Shown: piece by piece, positions 53,118 to 61,747 of the stretch | How the letters are laid out: each line of letters starts with the position of its first letter | Numbering within the stretch: position 1 is the stretch's first letter | Notes under the pieces: model-generated | The model's input: only the letters and a program-made list of their open reading frames with translations | What the model was told of the DNA's origin: nothing | Databases searched by the model: none | Position numbers and translations under genes: made by a program | Source: Nocardioides sp. ChNu-153 | Lineage (GTDB): Bacteria; Actinomycetota; Actinomycetes; Propionibacteriales; Nocardioidaceae | DNA: 64,000 nucleotides | NCBI RefSeq assembly: GCF_030466625.1 | Contig: NZ_JADEVT010000002.1 | Span: 310,001-374,000 of the forward strand | Direction of reading: 5' to 3'

Positions 53118-54884
53118 TCAGGAGGTCCAGCGCAGGGTCGCGATGATCGCGCCCACCTCGGCCTCGGAGGCCGCCGACGGGGTGTCGGCCGCCTGGCTGA
53201 TCGTCATGGTGTGGACCGTGGTGCCGCGGACGGTGATGAACTGGTGGACGTCGTAGGGCTGGCCGCCGGGCGCCAGCAGCGTCGCCGACTGGTAGGCGGC
53301 GTTGACGCCGTCGATGCCCACGACGGTGCCCATCTCGACGTCGGTCGCGCCGACCTGCTCCAGCGCCTGGCTCGAGCCCACCATCACCTGGCCGAGCGTC
53401 GTGCCGGACGGCACCGCCTCCTCGACCGTGTTGACGTTGTGGGCGAAGGTCCCTTCGGGCGAGGCGTCGACCACCACCGAGGTGAACGAGGCGGACGCCT
53501 CCTGCGTCTCCCACCCCTCCGGCACGCGGTAGGTGAACGCCCCCGCGTCGATCGTGGGTCCGGTGACCGGGTCGGCGGTGGCGGCGGCGGGGTACGGCGC
53601 CGCGACCGGCGCGCCGTCGTCGCCGGTCGTGTCGGTCGCGTCCTCGGCGGGCTCGGTGGGCTCGTCGCTCGCGTCGTCGGTGGCGTCGGTCTCCTCCGGT
53701 CCGGCGCTCGTGGTGGCGTCCTGCGACGCGGCGGTGTCGTCGGGCTCGTCGTCGCCGCCGCGGACGAGCAGCCCCACGGTCACCGCGGTCACCGCGACCA
53801 CGGCCACCACCGCGGCGACCGCCCAGGCGGTGGCCCGGCGACGGGCGCCCCCGGGGGCGCCCGGGCCGGCGCCGGTGGCCGGCTGCGGGAACGCGGTGCT
53901 CCCGCCCGTCCCGTGGCCCGTCCCGTGGCCCGTCCCGCGACCCACACCGGGCGGCAGCGGGGGCAGGGCGCCGTTCGGGTGGGTCGGGCCGGCCGGCGGG
54001 GTGGCGGGTGGGGTGGCGGGTGGGGTGAGTGCCGACGGCGGTCCCTGGCGGCGCGCGGTCGCCGCGACCTCCCGCAGCGCGTCGCGCATCGCGGTGGCGT
54101 CGCCGTACCGCTGGGCCGGGTCCTTCGCCAGGCTGCGGCGCAGGACCTCGTTGAGCGGGCCGAGCACCACGGGGTCGCCCGGCAGCTGGGGCACGGGGGC
54201 CTGCAGGTGCTGCACGCCGACCTCGACGTCGCTGCCGCGGTACGGCGCGTGGCCCGTCACGGCGGCCACCAGGACGCAGCCGAGGGCGTAGACGTCGGCG
54301 GCCGGCGTCGCCGCCTCGCCGCGGCAGCGCTCGGGGGCGAGGTAGGAGATGGTGCCGGCCACCGCGCCGGCGGTGGTCAGCCCGCTGCCCGCGGCCTGGG
54401 CGATGCCGAAGTCGCAGAGGTAGGAGAAGGGGTCGCTGCTCCCCGCCCGCAGCAGGATGTTGCTCGGCTTCACGTCGCGGTGGAGGATCCCGGCGCGGTG
54501 GGCGTCACCCAGCGCGTCGGCCACCTGGGCGGCGATCGTCGCGGCGGCCGGCAGCGGCAGCGCGCCGTGGGTGGCGAGCATGCGCCCGAGGTCGCCGCCC
54601 CCGACGTACTGCGTCGCGAGGTAGAGGCAGCCGTCGATCTCGCCGTGGTCGTAGACGTGGATGACGTGGGGGGAGTCGAGCCGGGCGAGCGCGGCGGCCT
54701 CGCGCCCGAAGCGCTCCCGGTAGTCGGCCTGGCGGGCCAGGTGGGGTGCGAGCACCTTGAGCGCGACCGTGCGGTCGAGCCCGGCCTGCCGGGCGGCGAA
54801 CACCACGCCCATGCCGCCCTCGCCGATCACGCCCGTCACCAGGTACGGCCCGAACGTCTCACCCACCTGCGGGTACTGCGCCAC
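53118..54884 (-). CDS. Receptor Ser/Thr protein kinase with external PsbP/LpqN-like domain
   Basis: 588-aa PknB-type kinase, paralogous to the next gene (FPEVGDKFG / YPQVGETFG start). Kinase motifs: IGEGGMGVVFAARQ, VALKVLAPHL, ILHRDVKPSNILL, YLCDFGIAQA, SYLAPERCRG, DVYALGCVLVAAV. A Pro/Gly linker (GRGTGHGTGHGTGG from 12-bp repeats) leads to a membrane helix, TAWAVAAVVAVVAVTAVTVGLLV (about 365-385), then an acidic spacer (TDATDDASDEPTEPAEDA) and an external domain of about 150 residues: FTYRVPEGWETQEA ... VNTVEEAVPSGTTLGQV ... PYDVHQFITVRGTTVHTMTIS, of the LpqN/PsbP sort. GTG 54884 (VAQYPQVG) matches the paralogue's N-terminus; longer in-frame starts add an unrelated segment. Confidence 0.9.
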   Translation of the reverse strand: MAQYPQVGETFGPYLVTGVIGEGGMGVVFAARQAGLDRTVALKVLAPHLARQADYRERFGREAAALARLDSPHVIHVYDHGEIDGCLYLATQYVGGGDLGRMLATHGALPLPAAATIAAQVADALGDAHRAGILHRDVKPSNILLRAGSSDPFSYLCDFGIAQAAGSGLTTAGAVAGTISYLAPERCRGEAATPAADVYALGCVLVAAVTGHAPYRGSDVEVGVQHLQAPVPQLPGDPVVLGPLNEVLRRSLAKDPAQRYGDATAMRDALREVAATARRQGPPSALTPPATPPATPPAGPTHPNGALPPLPPGVGRGTGHGTGHGTGGSTAFPQPATGAGPGAPGGARRRATAWAVAAVVAVVAVTAVTVGLLVRGGDDEPDDTAASQDATTSAGPEETDATDDASDEPTEPAEDATDTTGDDGAPVAAPYPAAATADPVTGPTIDAGAFTYRVPEGWETQEASASFTSVVVDASPEGTFAHNVNTVEEAVPSGTTLGQVMVGSSQALEQVGATDVEMGTVVGIDGVNAAYQSATLLAPGGQPYDVHQFITVRGTTVHTMTISQAADTPSAASEAEVGAIIATLRWTS

Positions 54885-55001
54885 CGCTCGTTCCCCCGTC
54901 CTCGCACCGACCGCCCGGTCGGCGGCGCCGCCCGTGCCGGCACCGCGACCCATCATCGCCCACCCCGCCGACCCTCGTGGCCGGGGAGCCGTGCCGTCGG
55001 T

Positions 55002-55007
55002 CATGAT
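55002..55007 (+). promoter_or_regulatory. Leaderless -10 box of the MaoC-type hydratase
   Basis: CATGAT, 7 nt before ATG 55015; the ATGs inside it (55003, 55006) would be upstream of the transcript. Confidence 0.45.
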
Positions 55008-55014
55008 GACCCGC

Positions 55015-56049
55015 ATGCCGAAGACCAACCCCGGGAACTTCTTCGAGGACTTCGCCCTCGGTCAGGTGATCGAGCACGCCACGCCGCGCACGATCACCGA
55101 GGGCGACCGCGCGCTCTACGGCGCGATCTACCCCACGCGCTTCGCCGTGCCGTCCTCGGCGCGGTTCGCCGCCTCGGTCGGGCTGACGCCCGCCCCGGTG
55201 GAGGAGCTGCTGGCCTTCCACGTGGCCTTCGGCAAGACGGTGCCGGACGTGTCGCTCAACGCGGTCGCGAACCTCGGGTACGCCGAGTGCCGGTTCCACC
55301 GCCCGGTCGTCCCCGGCGACACGCTGTCCACGCGGTCCGAGGTCATCGGGCTGAAGGAGAACTCCAACGGCCGCACCGGCGTGGTGTGGGTGCGCTCGAC
55401 CGCCACCGACCAGGCGGGCGAGGTCGTCATCGACTGGGCCCGGTGGGTGATGGTGCACAAGCGCGACCCCGAGGCGCCGGCGCCGGAGACCGTCGTGCCG
55501 CGGCTGGCCGACGCCGTCGCCGTCGAGGACCTCGTCGTGCCCGCCGGGCTCGACTTCACGTCGTACGACGTGGTCGCCGCCGGGGAGCCGCACCGCCTCG
55601 GTGACTACGAGGTGGGGGAGCGCATCGACCACGTCGACGGCGTCACCCTCTCCGAGGCCGAGCACATGATGGCCACCCGCCTGTGGCAGAACACGGCCAA
55701 GGTGCACTTCAACGCGGAGGCCCGGCCCGACGGCCGGCGCCTGGTCTACGGCGGCCACGTGATCTCCCTGGCCCGCGCCCTGTCGTTCAACGGCCTCGCC
55801 AACGCCCAGCTCGTCGCCGCGATCAACGCGGGCGCGCACACGGCCCCGGCGTTCGCGGGCGACACCGTCTACGCGTGGTCCGAGGTGCTCGACGTCGCCG
55901 AGACGCCGGCGCCCGGCGTGGGTGCCCTGCGCCTGCGCCTCGTCGCGACCAAGGGCCGCGACGAGACGATGACGCTGCGCGGCGAGGACGGCAAGCACGC
56001 CCCCGGCGTGCTGCTCGACCTCGACTACTGGGCGCTCGTCCCGCGCTGA
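55015..56049 (+). CDS. MaoC-type double-hotdog hydratase, mesaconyl-CoA hydratase-like
   Basis: 344-aa (R)-specific enoyl-CoA hydratase-family protein with two hotdog domains. The opening NFFEDFALGQVIEHATPRTITEGDRALYGAIYPTRFA and the helix NLGYAECRFHRPVVPGDTL are typical of mesaconyl-C1-CoA/beta-methylmalyl-CoA hydratases; the second domain has YEVGERIDHVDGVTLSEAEHMMATRLWQNTAKVHFN and VYGGHVISLARALSFNGLAN (Asp-His hydratase dyad region) before DTVYAWSEVLDV. It could take part in the ethylmalonyl-CoA or 3-hydroxypropionate-type route, but no other gene of those routes is in the window. Start ATG 55015 is set by a leaderless -10. It lies divergent from the receptor kinase. Confidence 0.85.
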   Translation: MPKTNPGNFFEDFALGQVIEHATPRTITEGDRALYGAIYPTRFAVPSSARFAASVGLTPAPVEELLAFHVAFGKTVPDVSLNAVANLGYAECRFHRPVVPGDTLSTRSEVIGLKENSNGRTGVVWVRSTATDQAGEVVIDWARWVMVHKRDPEAPAPETVVPRLADAVAVEDLVVPAGLDFTSYDVVAAGEPHRLGDYEVGERIDHVDGVTLSEAEHMMATRLWQNTAKVHFNAEARPDGRRLVYGGHVISLARALSFNGLANAQLVAAINAGAHTAPAFAGDTVYAWSEVLDVAETPAPGVGALRLRLVATKGRDETMTLRGEDGKHAPGVLLDLDYWALVPR

Positions 56050-56056
56050 GCCGACG

Positions 56057-56079
56057 GGGCCCGGCTCGGCACCGGGCTC
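56057..56079. terminator. Possible terminator between the MaoC and DUF885 genes
   Basis: GGGCCCGG (56057-56064) pairs with CCGGGCTC (56072-56079) with one G-U; loop 7 nt; it overlaps the DUF885 stop. Confidence 0.3.
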
Positions 56080-57778
56080 AGAGCCGGCCCAGCTCCTCCT
56101 CGAGGTCGTCGAGCCCGAGGGCGCCCAGCGACAGCGCCGCCATGTGCCACGCCTTGAGGTCGAAGGCGTCGCCGTGCGCGGCCCGCGCGGCCTCGCGGCC
56201 GGCCAGCCAGGCGCGCTCGCCGAGCTTGTAGCTGATGGCCTGGCCGGGCCAGCCGAGGTAGCGCACGATCTCGGAGTCCATGAAGTCGCCCGGCCGCCCC
56301 GAGTGCATCCCGAAGAACTCGCGCGCCAGCGCGGGTGTCCAGGTCTCGCCGGGGGCGAGCGGGGAGTCGTCGGGGATGCGGTAGCCGAGGTGCATGCCGA
56401 TGTCGATGACGACGCGGATGGCCCGCATGACCTGCGCGTCGAGGTAGCCGATCCGCGTCTCGGCGTCGAGGTGGCCCAGCTCGTCCATGAGGCGCTCGGC
56501 GTACAGCGCCCAGCCCTCGGTGGCGCCGCTGGAGGACCCCAGCGTCGTCTGGTACGTCGAGAGGCTCGGCGCGACGTGCACCCACTGGGCCAGCTGGAGG
56601 TGGTGGCCCGGGACGCCCTCGTGGTACCAGGTGCTGACGAGGTCGTAGACCGGGAAGCGCGTGCGCCCGAGCGTCGGGAGCCAGGTGCGGCCCGGACGGG
56701 CGAAGCCGATCGACGGCCGGGTGTAGTACGGCGCCGCGGCGCTGCCGGGGGGCGCGATCATCGCCTCGACGGTGCGCAGCGGGGGAGCGATGTCGAAGTG
56801 GGTGCCGTCGAGCTCGGTGATGGTGCGGTCCATCATCGCCTGCAGCCAGTCGCGCACCTCGTCGACGCCCTCGACCGCGCGGCCGTGCACGTCGAGGTGG
56901 CGCATGGCCTCCACGGGCGAGGCGCCGGGGAGGATCTCGTCGGCCAGCACCTCCATCTCGGCGCGGATGCGCCGCACCTCCTCCCAGCCCCACGCGTACG
57001 TCGCGGCCGGGTCGATCGTCGCCCCGGCGACGCGGCGGGCGCCGAAGACGTAGCGGTCCTCGCCCACGGCGTCGGGGGTGCCGGCGGCGGCGGGCAGGTA
57101 GGTGCGGGCGAGGTAGGCGCGCAGGTCCCTGACCGCGGCGGCCGCCCGGTCGGCGGCGGCGCCCAGCTCGGCGCCCAGCGTCTCCGGGCCGCCGGCCACG
57201 AAGCCGTGGAACCAGGACGCGGGCCCGGCGGTCCAGGCGTCGAGCTGGCCCACGAGGGTCTCGACCTGCAGGGGCGCCGCGAGCAGGCCCCGGCGGCGGC
57301 CCTCCTCGAGCGCGGCCGTCCACGACGTGTAGGCGTCGGGGACGCGGCTCATCCGCCGCGCGACGGTCGCCCAGTCCTCCTCCGTCGCGGTCGGCATGAC
57401 GTCGAAGGTGCTGCGCACCGACTGGGCGGGACCCATGAGGTTGCGCACGGTGCGCAGGTGCTCGCCCCGCTCGAAGGCCTCGACCTCGACCCCGAGGCGG
57501 TCGCGCAGCAGGCGGGCGCAGCGCGCCTCGAGCTCGTCGTGCGCGGCGCCGTCCCGCTCGAGCGCCGTGAGGTCCGCCAGCGTGCGCCGCGCCAGGTCCG
57601 CGCGGGCGGCCGCGCCGTCGGGGGACAGGTCGGGGAGGCGGTCCTCGTGCTCGACCAGGCCGATGCTGCTGCTGACCAGCGGGTCGAGCTCGCCGACGGC
57701 GTGCAGGTAGGCGTCCGCGAGCGCGCGTGGCGTGGCGGGGGTGGGCGGGGTGACCGGGGTCGAGGGTGCGTCCGACAT
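56078..57778 (-). CDS. DUF885 family metalloprotein (putative zinc carboxypeptidase-like)
   Basis: 566-aa protein. Conserved family elements: LADAYLHAVGELDPLVSSSIGL, the metal motif STWYHEGVPGHHLQLAQWV (HExxxxH-like, about 380-395), GATEGWALYAERLMDELGHLD (second Glu), IVRYLGWPGQAISYKLGERAWL. DUF885 proteins are thought to be zinc peptidases related to gluzincins, and some cleave dipeptides or d-amino acid substrates. No signal peptide, so cytoplasmic. Start: ATG 57778 has AGGATGGGAGC in front; an upstream TTG (57793) is less likely. Divergent from the histidine phosphatase gene, 62 bp apart. Confidence 0.85.
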   Translation of the reverse strand: MSDAPSTPVTPPTPATPRALADAYLHAVGELDPLVSSSIGLVEHEDRLPDLSPDGAAARADLARRTLADLTALERDGAAHDELEARCARLLRDRLGVEVEAFERGEHLRTVRNLMGPAQSVRSTFDVMPTATEEDWATVARRMSRVPDAYTSWTAALEEGRRRGLLAAPLQVETLVGQLDAWTAGPASWFHGFVAGGPETLGAELGAAADRAAAAVRDLRAYLARTYLPAAAGTPDAVGEDRYVFGARRVAGATIDPAATYAWGWEEVRRIRAEMEVLADEILPGASPVEAMRHLDVHGRAVEGVDEVRDWLQAMMDRTITELDGTHFDIAPPLRTVEAMIAPPGSAAAPYYTRPSIGFARPGRTWLPTLGRTRFPVYDLVSTWYHEGVPGHHLQLAQWVHVAPSLSTYQTTLGSSSGATEGWALYAERLMDELGHLDAETRIGYLDAQVMRAIRVVIDIGMHLGYRIPDDSPLAPGETWTPALAREFFGMHSGRPGDFMDSEIVRYLGWPGQAISYKLGERAWLAGREAARAAHGDAFDLKAWHMAALSLGALGLDDLEEELGRL

Positions 57779-57827
57779 GCTCCCATCCTGCAACCGGCCC
57801 GCCTGCGCCCCGCGGCGGGCCCCGGGG

Positions 57828-57833
57828 GAGGAT
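57828..57833 (+). promoter_or_regulatory. Leaderless -10 box of the histidine phosphatase
   Basis: GAGGAT, 7 nt before ATG 57841. Confidence 0.35.
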
Positions 57834-57840
57834 CGGGGAC

Positions 57841-58407
57841 ATGGCGATCCTCATCGTGCGGCACGGCGAGACCGAGTGGAGCCGCGACGGGAGGCACACG
57901 TCGGTCACCGACCTGCCCCTGACGCCGGTGGGCGAGGAGCAGGCCCGGGCGCTGGCGCCCCGGCTGGCGGAGCGCGACGTGGCCCTGGCGCTGACCAGCC
58001 CACGGGCGCGGGCACGTCGTACCGCTGCGATCGTCGGGTTCGGGGCGGCCGAGGTGGACGAGCGGCTGGTCGAGTGGGACTACGGCGACCTCGAGGGCCG
58101 CACCACGCCGGAGGTCCGCGAGGACCTCCCCGGGTGGACCGTGTGGACCGGCGACGTGCCCGGCGGGGAGACCGCGGCCCAGGTGGGCGCGCGGTGCGAC
58201 GCCGTGCTCGCCGACGTCGTGGCGCGCGTCGACGTGCGGGAGCGCGACGTGCTGCTCGTCGCGCACGGCCACCTGCTGCGCGTGCTGGCCGCGCGGTGGC
58301 TGGGGCTGCCGCCGGACCACGGCCGCCTGCTGCGTCTCGACACGGCCCGGCTGACCGAGCTCGGGCACGAGCGCGAGCAGCAGGTGCTGCTGCGCTGGAA
58401 CGCCTGA
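57841..58407 (+). CDS. Histidine phosphatase family protein (phosphoglycerate mutase-like)
   Basis: 188-aa phosphatase. Catalytic LIVRHGETEWSRDGRHT (phospho-accepting His8 of the RHG motif), VALALTSPRARARRTAAIV, proton donor Glu in VEWDYGDLEG and the second His in LLVAHGHLLRVLAARWL (about 140). It removes phosphate from small molecules or sugars; the substrate is unknown, although the members in this subgroup include acid phosphatase and broad-specificity ones such as GpmB/PhoE. Followed 56 nt later by the DUF6758 gene. Confidence 0.9.
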   Translation: MAILIVRHGETEWSRDGRHTSVTDLPLTPVGEEQARALAPRLAERDVALALTSPRARARRTAAIVGFGAAEVDERLVEWDYGDLEGRTTPEVREDLPGWTVWTGDVPGGETAAQVGARCDAVLADVVARVDVRERDVLLVAHGHLLRVLAARWLGLPPDHGRLLRLDTARLTELGHEREQQVLLRWNA

Positions 58408-58463
58408 CCCCGCCCCCGCCCGGTGCTTGACGGCGTCGGACCCGGGACAGCACGGTAGGACGC

Positions 58464-59096
58464 ATGCTCGTCGCGGGATGTCCTCGGTGCCCGTCCCCGG
58501 TCACGGAGTGGCAGGGCACGTGGGCGTGCGGCGCGCACGGACCGACCGCCCCGCTGTGGCGGCCCCACGAGGTCACGTACGACGCGTTCGCCGAGCAGCT
58601 GCGCCGCACCCCGGCGTTCCCGACGTACCTGCCGTGGCCGCTGGGCCCCGGCTGGCAGGTGAGCGACTTCGCGCTCGTGGGCGCCGACGAGGCGAGCACC
58701 GCGGCCACCCTGACCTGTGCGTCCGGCCTCAGCGCGCTGGACGGGCCCGTCGAGGTGCTGGTCGTGGCGGAGGAGCCGGGCGTGGGCCTCGGCGCCCGCT
58801 GCGCCGGGACGACGGCGCCCGACCCGGGCGGCCAGGTCGGCCGCGGCACCCCCGACGTGCGCGTGCGCATCGGCACCCAGGCCGTGCCCCTGTGGACGGT
58901 GTCCACCAGCGGCGACGACGAGCGCTTCGACCGCTCGGTGCTGGCCGGCGAGGCGCTCGGACGGTGGCTGTGGCTCGTGCTGCGCCCGGCCTCGGCCATC
59001 CTCCTGCTGCGCGACGACTGGATCCTGCGCGACGTCTCCGGGCTCGGGCCGCCGCTCGTCGAGCTGCCGTTCGGCGGTGAGCGCCCCACCTGGTGA
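58464..59096 (+). CDS. DUF6758 family protein
   Basis: 210-aa actinobacterial protein. The N-terminal CPRCPSPVTEWQGTWACGAHG is a degenerate zinc ribbon (CxxC...CxxH), followed by LPWPLGPGWQVSDFALVG, VLVVAEEPGVGLGARCAG and DWILRDVSGLGPPLVELPFGG. These signatures match the DUF6758 family seen next to a PHP phosphoesterase gene in Streptomyces and Nocardioides. Function unknown; a metal or RNA-binding role is only guessed from the ribbon. ATG 58464 is chosen by family N-terminus. Confidence 0.85.
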   Translation: MLVAGCPRCPSPVTEWQGTWACGAHGPTAPLWRPHEVTYDAFAEQLRRTPAFPTYLPWPLGPGWQVSDFALVGADEASTAATLTCASGLSALDGPVEVLVVAEEPGVGLGARCAGTTAPDPGGQVGRGTPDVRVRIGTQAVPLWTVSTSGDDERFDRSVLAGEALGRWLWLVLRPASAILLLRDDWILRDVSGLGPPLVELPFGGERPTW

Positions 59097-59144
59097 GCAG
59101 GCCGGCCGGGGGGCTCCCGGTGCGGCGCGCGGACGCCGGGGTCC

Positions 59145-59150
59145 TAGGGT
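59145..59150 (+). promoter_or_regulatory. Leaderless -10 box of the PHP gene
   Basis: TAGGGT, 6 nt before GTG 59157. Confidence 0.45.
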
Positions 59151-59156
59151 CGGGGG

Positions 59157-60050
59157 GTGCGCATCGACCTGCACGCCCACTCCAGCGTCAGCGACGGCAC
59201 CGACACGCCCGCCGAGCTGGTGCGGGCCGCGGCCGCCGCGGGGATCGACGTCCTCGGCGTGACCGACCACGACACGAGCGCCGGCTGGGCGGCGGCGGCC
59301 GTCGAGGCGGAGGCGCTCGGCGTCGCGCTGGTGCGGGGCATGGAGGTCAGCACCCGGTTCCGCGGCCGCGGCGTGCACCTGCTCGCCTACCTGCCCGACC
59401 CGACGTACCCCCCGCTGCTCGCCCGCCTGCGCGCCGTGCTCGAGGGCCGGGACGCCCGCGTGCCCGGCATGGTGGACCGGCTGCGCCACCTGGGCGTCGA
59501 CCTCACGGTCGAGGCGGTACGGCGCGTGGCCGGCCCCACCGCGGCCGTCGGGCGCCCGCACGTGGCGGACGCGCTCGTCGAGGCGGGGTACGTCGCGTCC
59601 CGCGCGGAGGCCTTCGACCGCTACCTGAGCCCGGGCCGACCGGCGTACCACGGCCGCGCCGCGGTCGAGCTCGAGGACGTCCTCGACGTCGTGCGCGGCG
59701 CCGGCGGCGTCTGCGTCGTCGCGCACCCGTGGGGCCGCCACGACCCCGGCGTGCTCGACGCCGCGGGCCTGGCGCACCTGCGCGAGCGCGGCCTCGTCGG
59801 CGTCGAGGTCGACCACCAGGACCACGACGCCGCCGCCCGCGCCGAGCTGCGGGGCATCGCGGGGGACCTCGACCTGGTGGTCACCGGGTCGAGCGACTAC
59901 CACGGCACGGGCAAGGTCGACCACGACCTCGGGTGCAACCTGACGGCCCCCGACGAGCTCGCCCGCCTGCTGGCCGCGGCCGCCGACGCCGCGCGGGCGG
60001 CGAGGCGGCCCGGCACCCCGGTGCTGTGGCACGGGCGGGCACCGGTCTGA
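59157..60050 (+). CDS. PHP-domain phosphoesterase
   Basis: 297-aa metal-dependent phosphoesterase. Metal ligands: RIDLHAHSSVSDGTDTPAEL (His6, His8), Asp-His in VLGVTDHDTSAGW, Glu in GMEVSTRFRGRGVHLLAYLPD, His in CVVAHPWGR and the final SDYHGTGKVDHDLGCN. It resembles the E. coli RNase AM/YciV-type 5'-3' exonuclease and histidinol phosphatase subgroup, so it may clean up RNA oligonucleotides or 3',5'-nucleotide bisphosphates. GTG start immediately follows a -10 box. Conserved partner of DUF6758. Confidence 0.9.
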   Translation: MRIDLHAHSSVSDGTDTPAELVRAAAAAGIDVLGVTDHDTSAGWAAAAVEAEALGVALVRGMEVSTRFRGRGVHLLAYLPDPTYPPLLARLRAVLEGRDARVPGMVDRLRHLGVDLTVEAVRRVAGPTAAVGRPHVADALVEAGYVASRAEAFDRYLSPGRPAYHGRAAVELEDVLDVVRGAGGVCVVAHPWGRHDPGVLDAAGLAHLRERGLVGVEVDHQDHDAAARAELRGIAGDLDLVVTGSSDYHGTGKVDHDLGCNLTAPDELARLLAAAADAARAARRPGTPVLWHGRAPV

Positions 60051-60072
60051 GGGTCCCGGGCCGCCGCCGGGC

Positions 60073-60882
60073 TCAGCGCCCCAGGCGCTGGAACCGCAGC
60101 AGGACCGGGGTGGGCACGGCGCGCGCGAGGCCGACGAGCGCCCGGTAGCGCCGCGTCGGCACGACGAGCGCCCGGTTCGCCTCGACCGCGGCGAGCGCCT
60201 CCCGCACGACCACCTCGGGCTGCAGCCACAGCGCCCGCGGCGCCGAGCCCCGCTCGACGCCCATCCGGCCGTGGAACTCCGTGCGCACGAAGCCGGGGCA
60301 GACCGTCGTCACCCGCACGCCGTGCGGGCCGTACTCCTGCGCCGCCCACACCCCGAACCGGTTCACCCACGCCTTCGCGGCGCCGTAGGTACCCCGGGGG
60401 AGGAACGCGGCGACGCTCGAGACGTTGACGACCGTGCCACCGCCGCGCTCCACCATCCCGGGCAGGGCCGCGTGGGTGAGGCGGAGGACCGCGGTCACGA
60501 GCACGTCGAGCATGGCCTGCTCCGCCTCGACGTCGGCGTCGAGGAACCGCTCCTTGAGCCCGAAGCCGGCGTTGTTGACCAGCCACCCCACGGGGCGGGC
60601 GGGGTCGGCCAGGCGGGCGGCGACGCGGTCCACGTCGGCGCGGTCGGCCAGGTCGGCGGCCAGCGTCTCGACGTGGACGCCGTGGCGCCGCGCGAGCTCG
60701 TCGGCGGCCTGCGCGAGCCGCGCCTCGTCGCGGGCGACGAGCACGAGGTCGAGCCCGCGGGCGGCCAGCTGCTCGGCGAACTCGCGGCCGATGCCGACGG
60801 TCCCGCCGGTCACGACGGCGGTGGTGCGCCCCGTCGTACCGGGGCGGGGGGCAGGGGCGGGTGCGGGGGAGGTGCTGGTCAT
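60073..60882 (-). CDS. Short-chain dehydrogenase/reductase
   Basis: 269-aa NAD(P)-dependent oxidoreductase. TAVVTGGTVGIGREFAEQLA (TGxxxGIG, about 22-40), the Arg in VLVARDEARL that favours NADP, WLVNNAGFGLKE, catalytic Ser in VVNVSSVAAFLP and Tyr-Lys in TYGAAKAWVNRFG, then TTVCPGFVRTEFHGRMG. The SDR belongs to the YqjQ/DHRS7-like group; substrate unknown. N-terminal Pro/Ala-rich tail of 20 residues. Start ATG 60882 is set by a CATGAT box 6 nt upstream. Divergent from the ParA gene, 67 bp apart. Confidence 0.9.
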   Translation of the reverse strand: MTSTSPAPAPAPRPGTTGRTTAVVTGGTVGIGREFAEQLAARGLDLVLVARDEARLAQAADELARRHGVHVETLAADLADRADVDRVAARLADPARPVGWLVNNAGFGLKERFLDADVEAEQAMLDVLVTAVLRLTHAALPGMVERGGGTVVNVSSVAAFLPRGTYGAAKAWVNRFGVWAAQEYGPHGVRVTTVCPGFVRTEFHGRMGVERGSAPRALWLQPEVVVREALAAVEANRALVVPTRRYRALVGLARAVPTPVLLRFQRLGR

Positions 60883-60888
60883 GTCCGC

Positions 60889-60894
60889 ATCATG
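60889..60894 (-). promoter_or_regulatory. Leaderless -10 box of the SDR gene
   Basis: Minus-strand CATGAT, 6 nt before ATG 60882. Confidence 0.4.
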
Positions 60895-60935
60895 ACGGGT
60901 CCGCCCGCATCCCGTGCGGGGCCCCGCTGCTCGTG

Positions 60936-60941
60936 CATGAT
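60936..60941 (+). promoter_or_regulatory. Leaderless -10 box of the ParA gene
   Basis: CATGAT, 8 nt before ATG 60950. Confidence 0.35.
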
Positions 60942-60949
60942 GGGGCGCC

Positions 60950-61729
60950 ATGGGCACCGTTCTCGCGATCGCGAACCAGAAGGGCGGCGTCGCCAAGACG
61001 ACCTCCGTGGCCTCCCTCGGGGCGGCGCTCGCCGAGCTCGGGCACCGCGTCCTGGTCGTCGACCTCGACCCCCAGGGCTCCCTCACCTTCTCCCTCGGCG
61101 TCGACCCCGAGGACCTCGACGTCTCCGTGCACCAGGTGCTGACCGCCGGACTGCCCGCGCAGGAGGCGATCCTCGCCACCGAGGACGGCGTGGACCTGCT
61201 GCCCGCCACCATCGAGCTCGCCCGCGCCGAGGCCGAGCTGCTGACCCGCACCGGGCGCGAGCAGGTGCTGCGCGCCGTGCTCGAGCAGCTGGCCGACGAC
61301 GGCGTCGAGCACGACTGGGTGCTGCTCGACTGCCCGCCCTCGCTGGGGGTGCTCACCGTCGCGGCGCTCACGGCCGCCGACGGCGTCGTCATCCCGCTGC
61401 AGTGCGAGACGCTCTCGCACCGCGGGGTCTCGCAGCTGCTCGACACCGTCCACGACGTGCGGCGCTTCACGAACCGGGGGCTGGAGGTGTGGGGCGTGCT
61501 CCCCACGCTGTACGACGGACGCTCCACCCACGCGCGCGCCGTGCTCGAGTCCATCCCCTCGACCTTCGAGCTCGACGTGTTCGAGCCGCCGATCCCGAAG
61601 ACCATCCGGTTCGCCGAGGCGCCGGCGCGCGGCCGCTCCATCCTCGCCACCGCGCGGAGCACGAAGGGCGCCGAGGCCTACCGCGCCGTCGCGGGCGCCC
61701 TCGTGGAGCGCGGGGCCCGCGCGCGCTGA
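60950..61729 (+). CDS. Orphan ParA-family ATPase
   Basis: 259-aa deviant-Walker ATPase. Walker A' IANQKGGVAKTTSVASLGAAL (both Lys present), VVDLDPQGSLTFSLG (Walker A'' Asp), WVLLDCPPSLGVLTVAAL (Walker B). ParA proteins form nucleotide-dependent dimers on DNA to place plasmids, chromosome origins or protein complexes. No parB or parS is nearby, so this may be a positioning factor for another cargo (in Mycobacterium this place holds a similar lone ParA near a DEAD-box helicase). It converges on the helicase gene through a bidirectional terminator. Confidence 0.9.
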   Translation: MGTVLAIANQKGGVAKTTSVASLGAALAELGHRVLVVDLDPQGSLTFSLGVDPEDLDVSVHQVLTAGLPAQEAILATEDGVDLLPATIELARAEAELLTRTGREQVLRAVLEQLADDGVEHDWVLLDCPPSLGVLTVAALTAADGVVIPLQCETLSHRGVSQLLDTVHDVRRFTNRGLEVWGVLPTLYDGRSTHARAVLESIPSTFELDVFEPPIPKTIRFAEAPARGRSILATARSTKGAEAYRAVAGALVERGARAR

Positions 61730-61747
61730 CCGGCCCGGACCGTTCAC

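Noticed and set aside
58427-58463. Promoter TTGACG with TAGGAC before the DUF6758 gene
   Set aside because: The spacer is 23 bp, too long for a sigma-70 type promoter, and the second box sits 2 nt from the ATG.
60950-61729. Plasmid or chromosome partition locus
   Set aside because: No ParB gene or parS-like palindrome in the vicinity, and neighbours are ordinary chromosomal genes.
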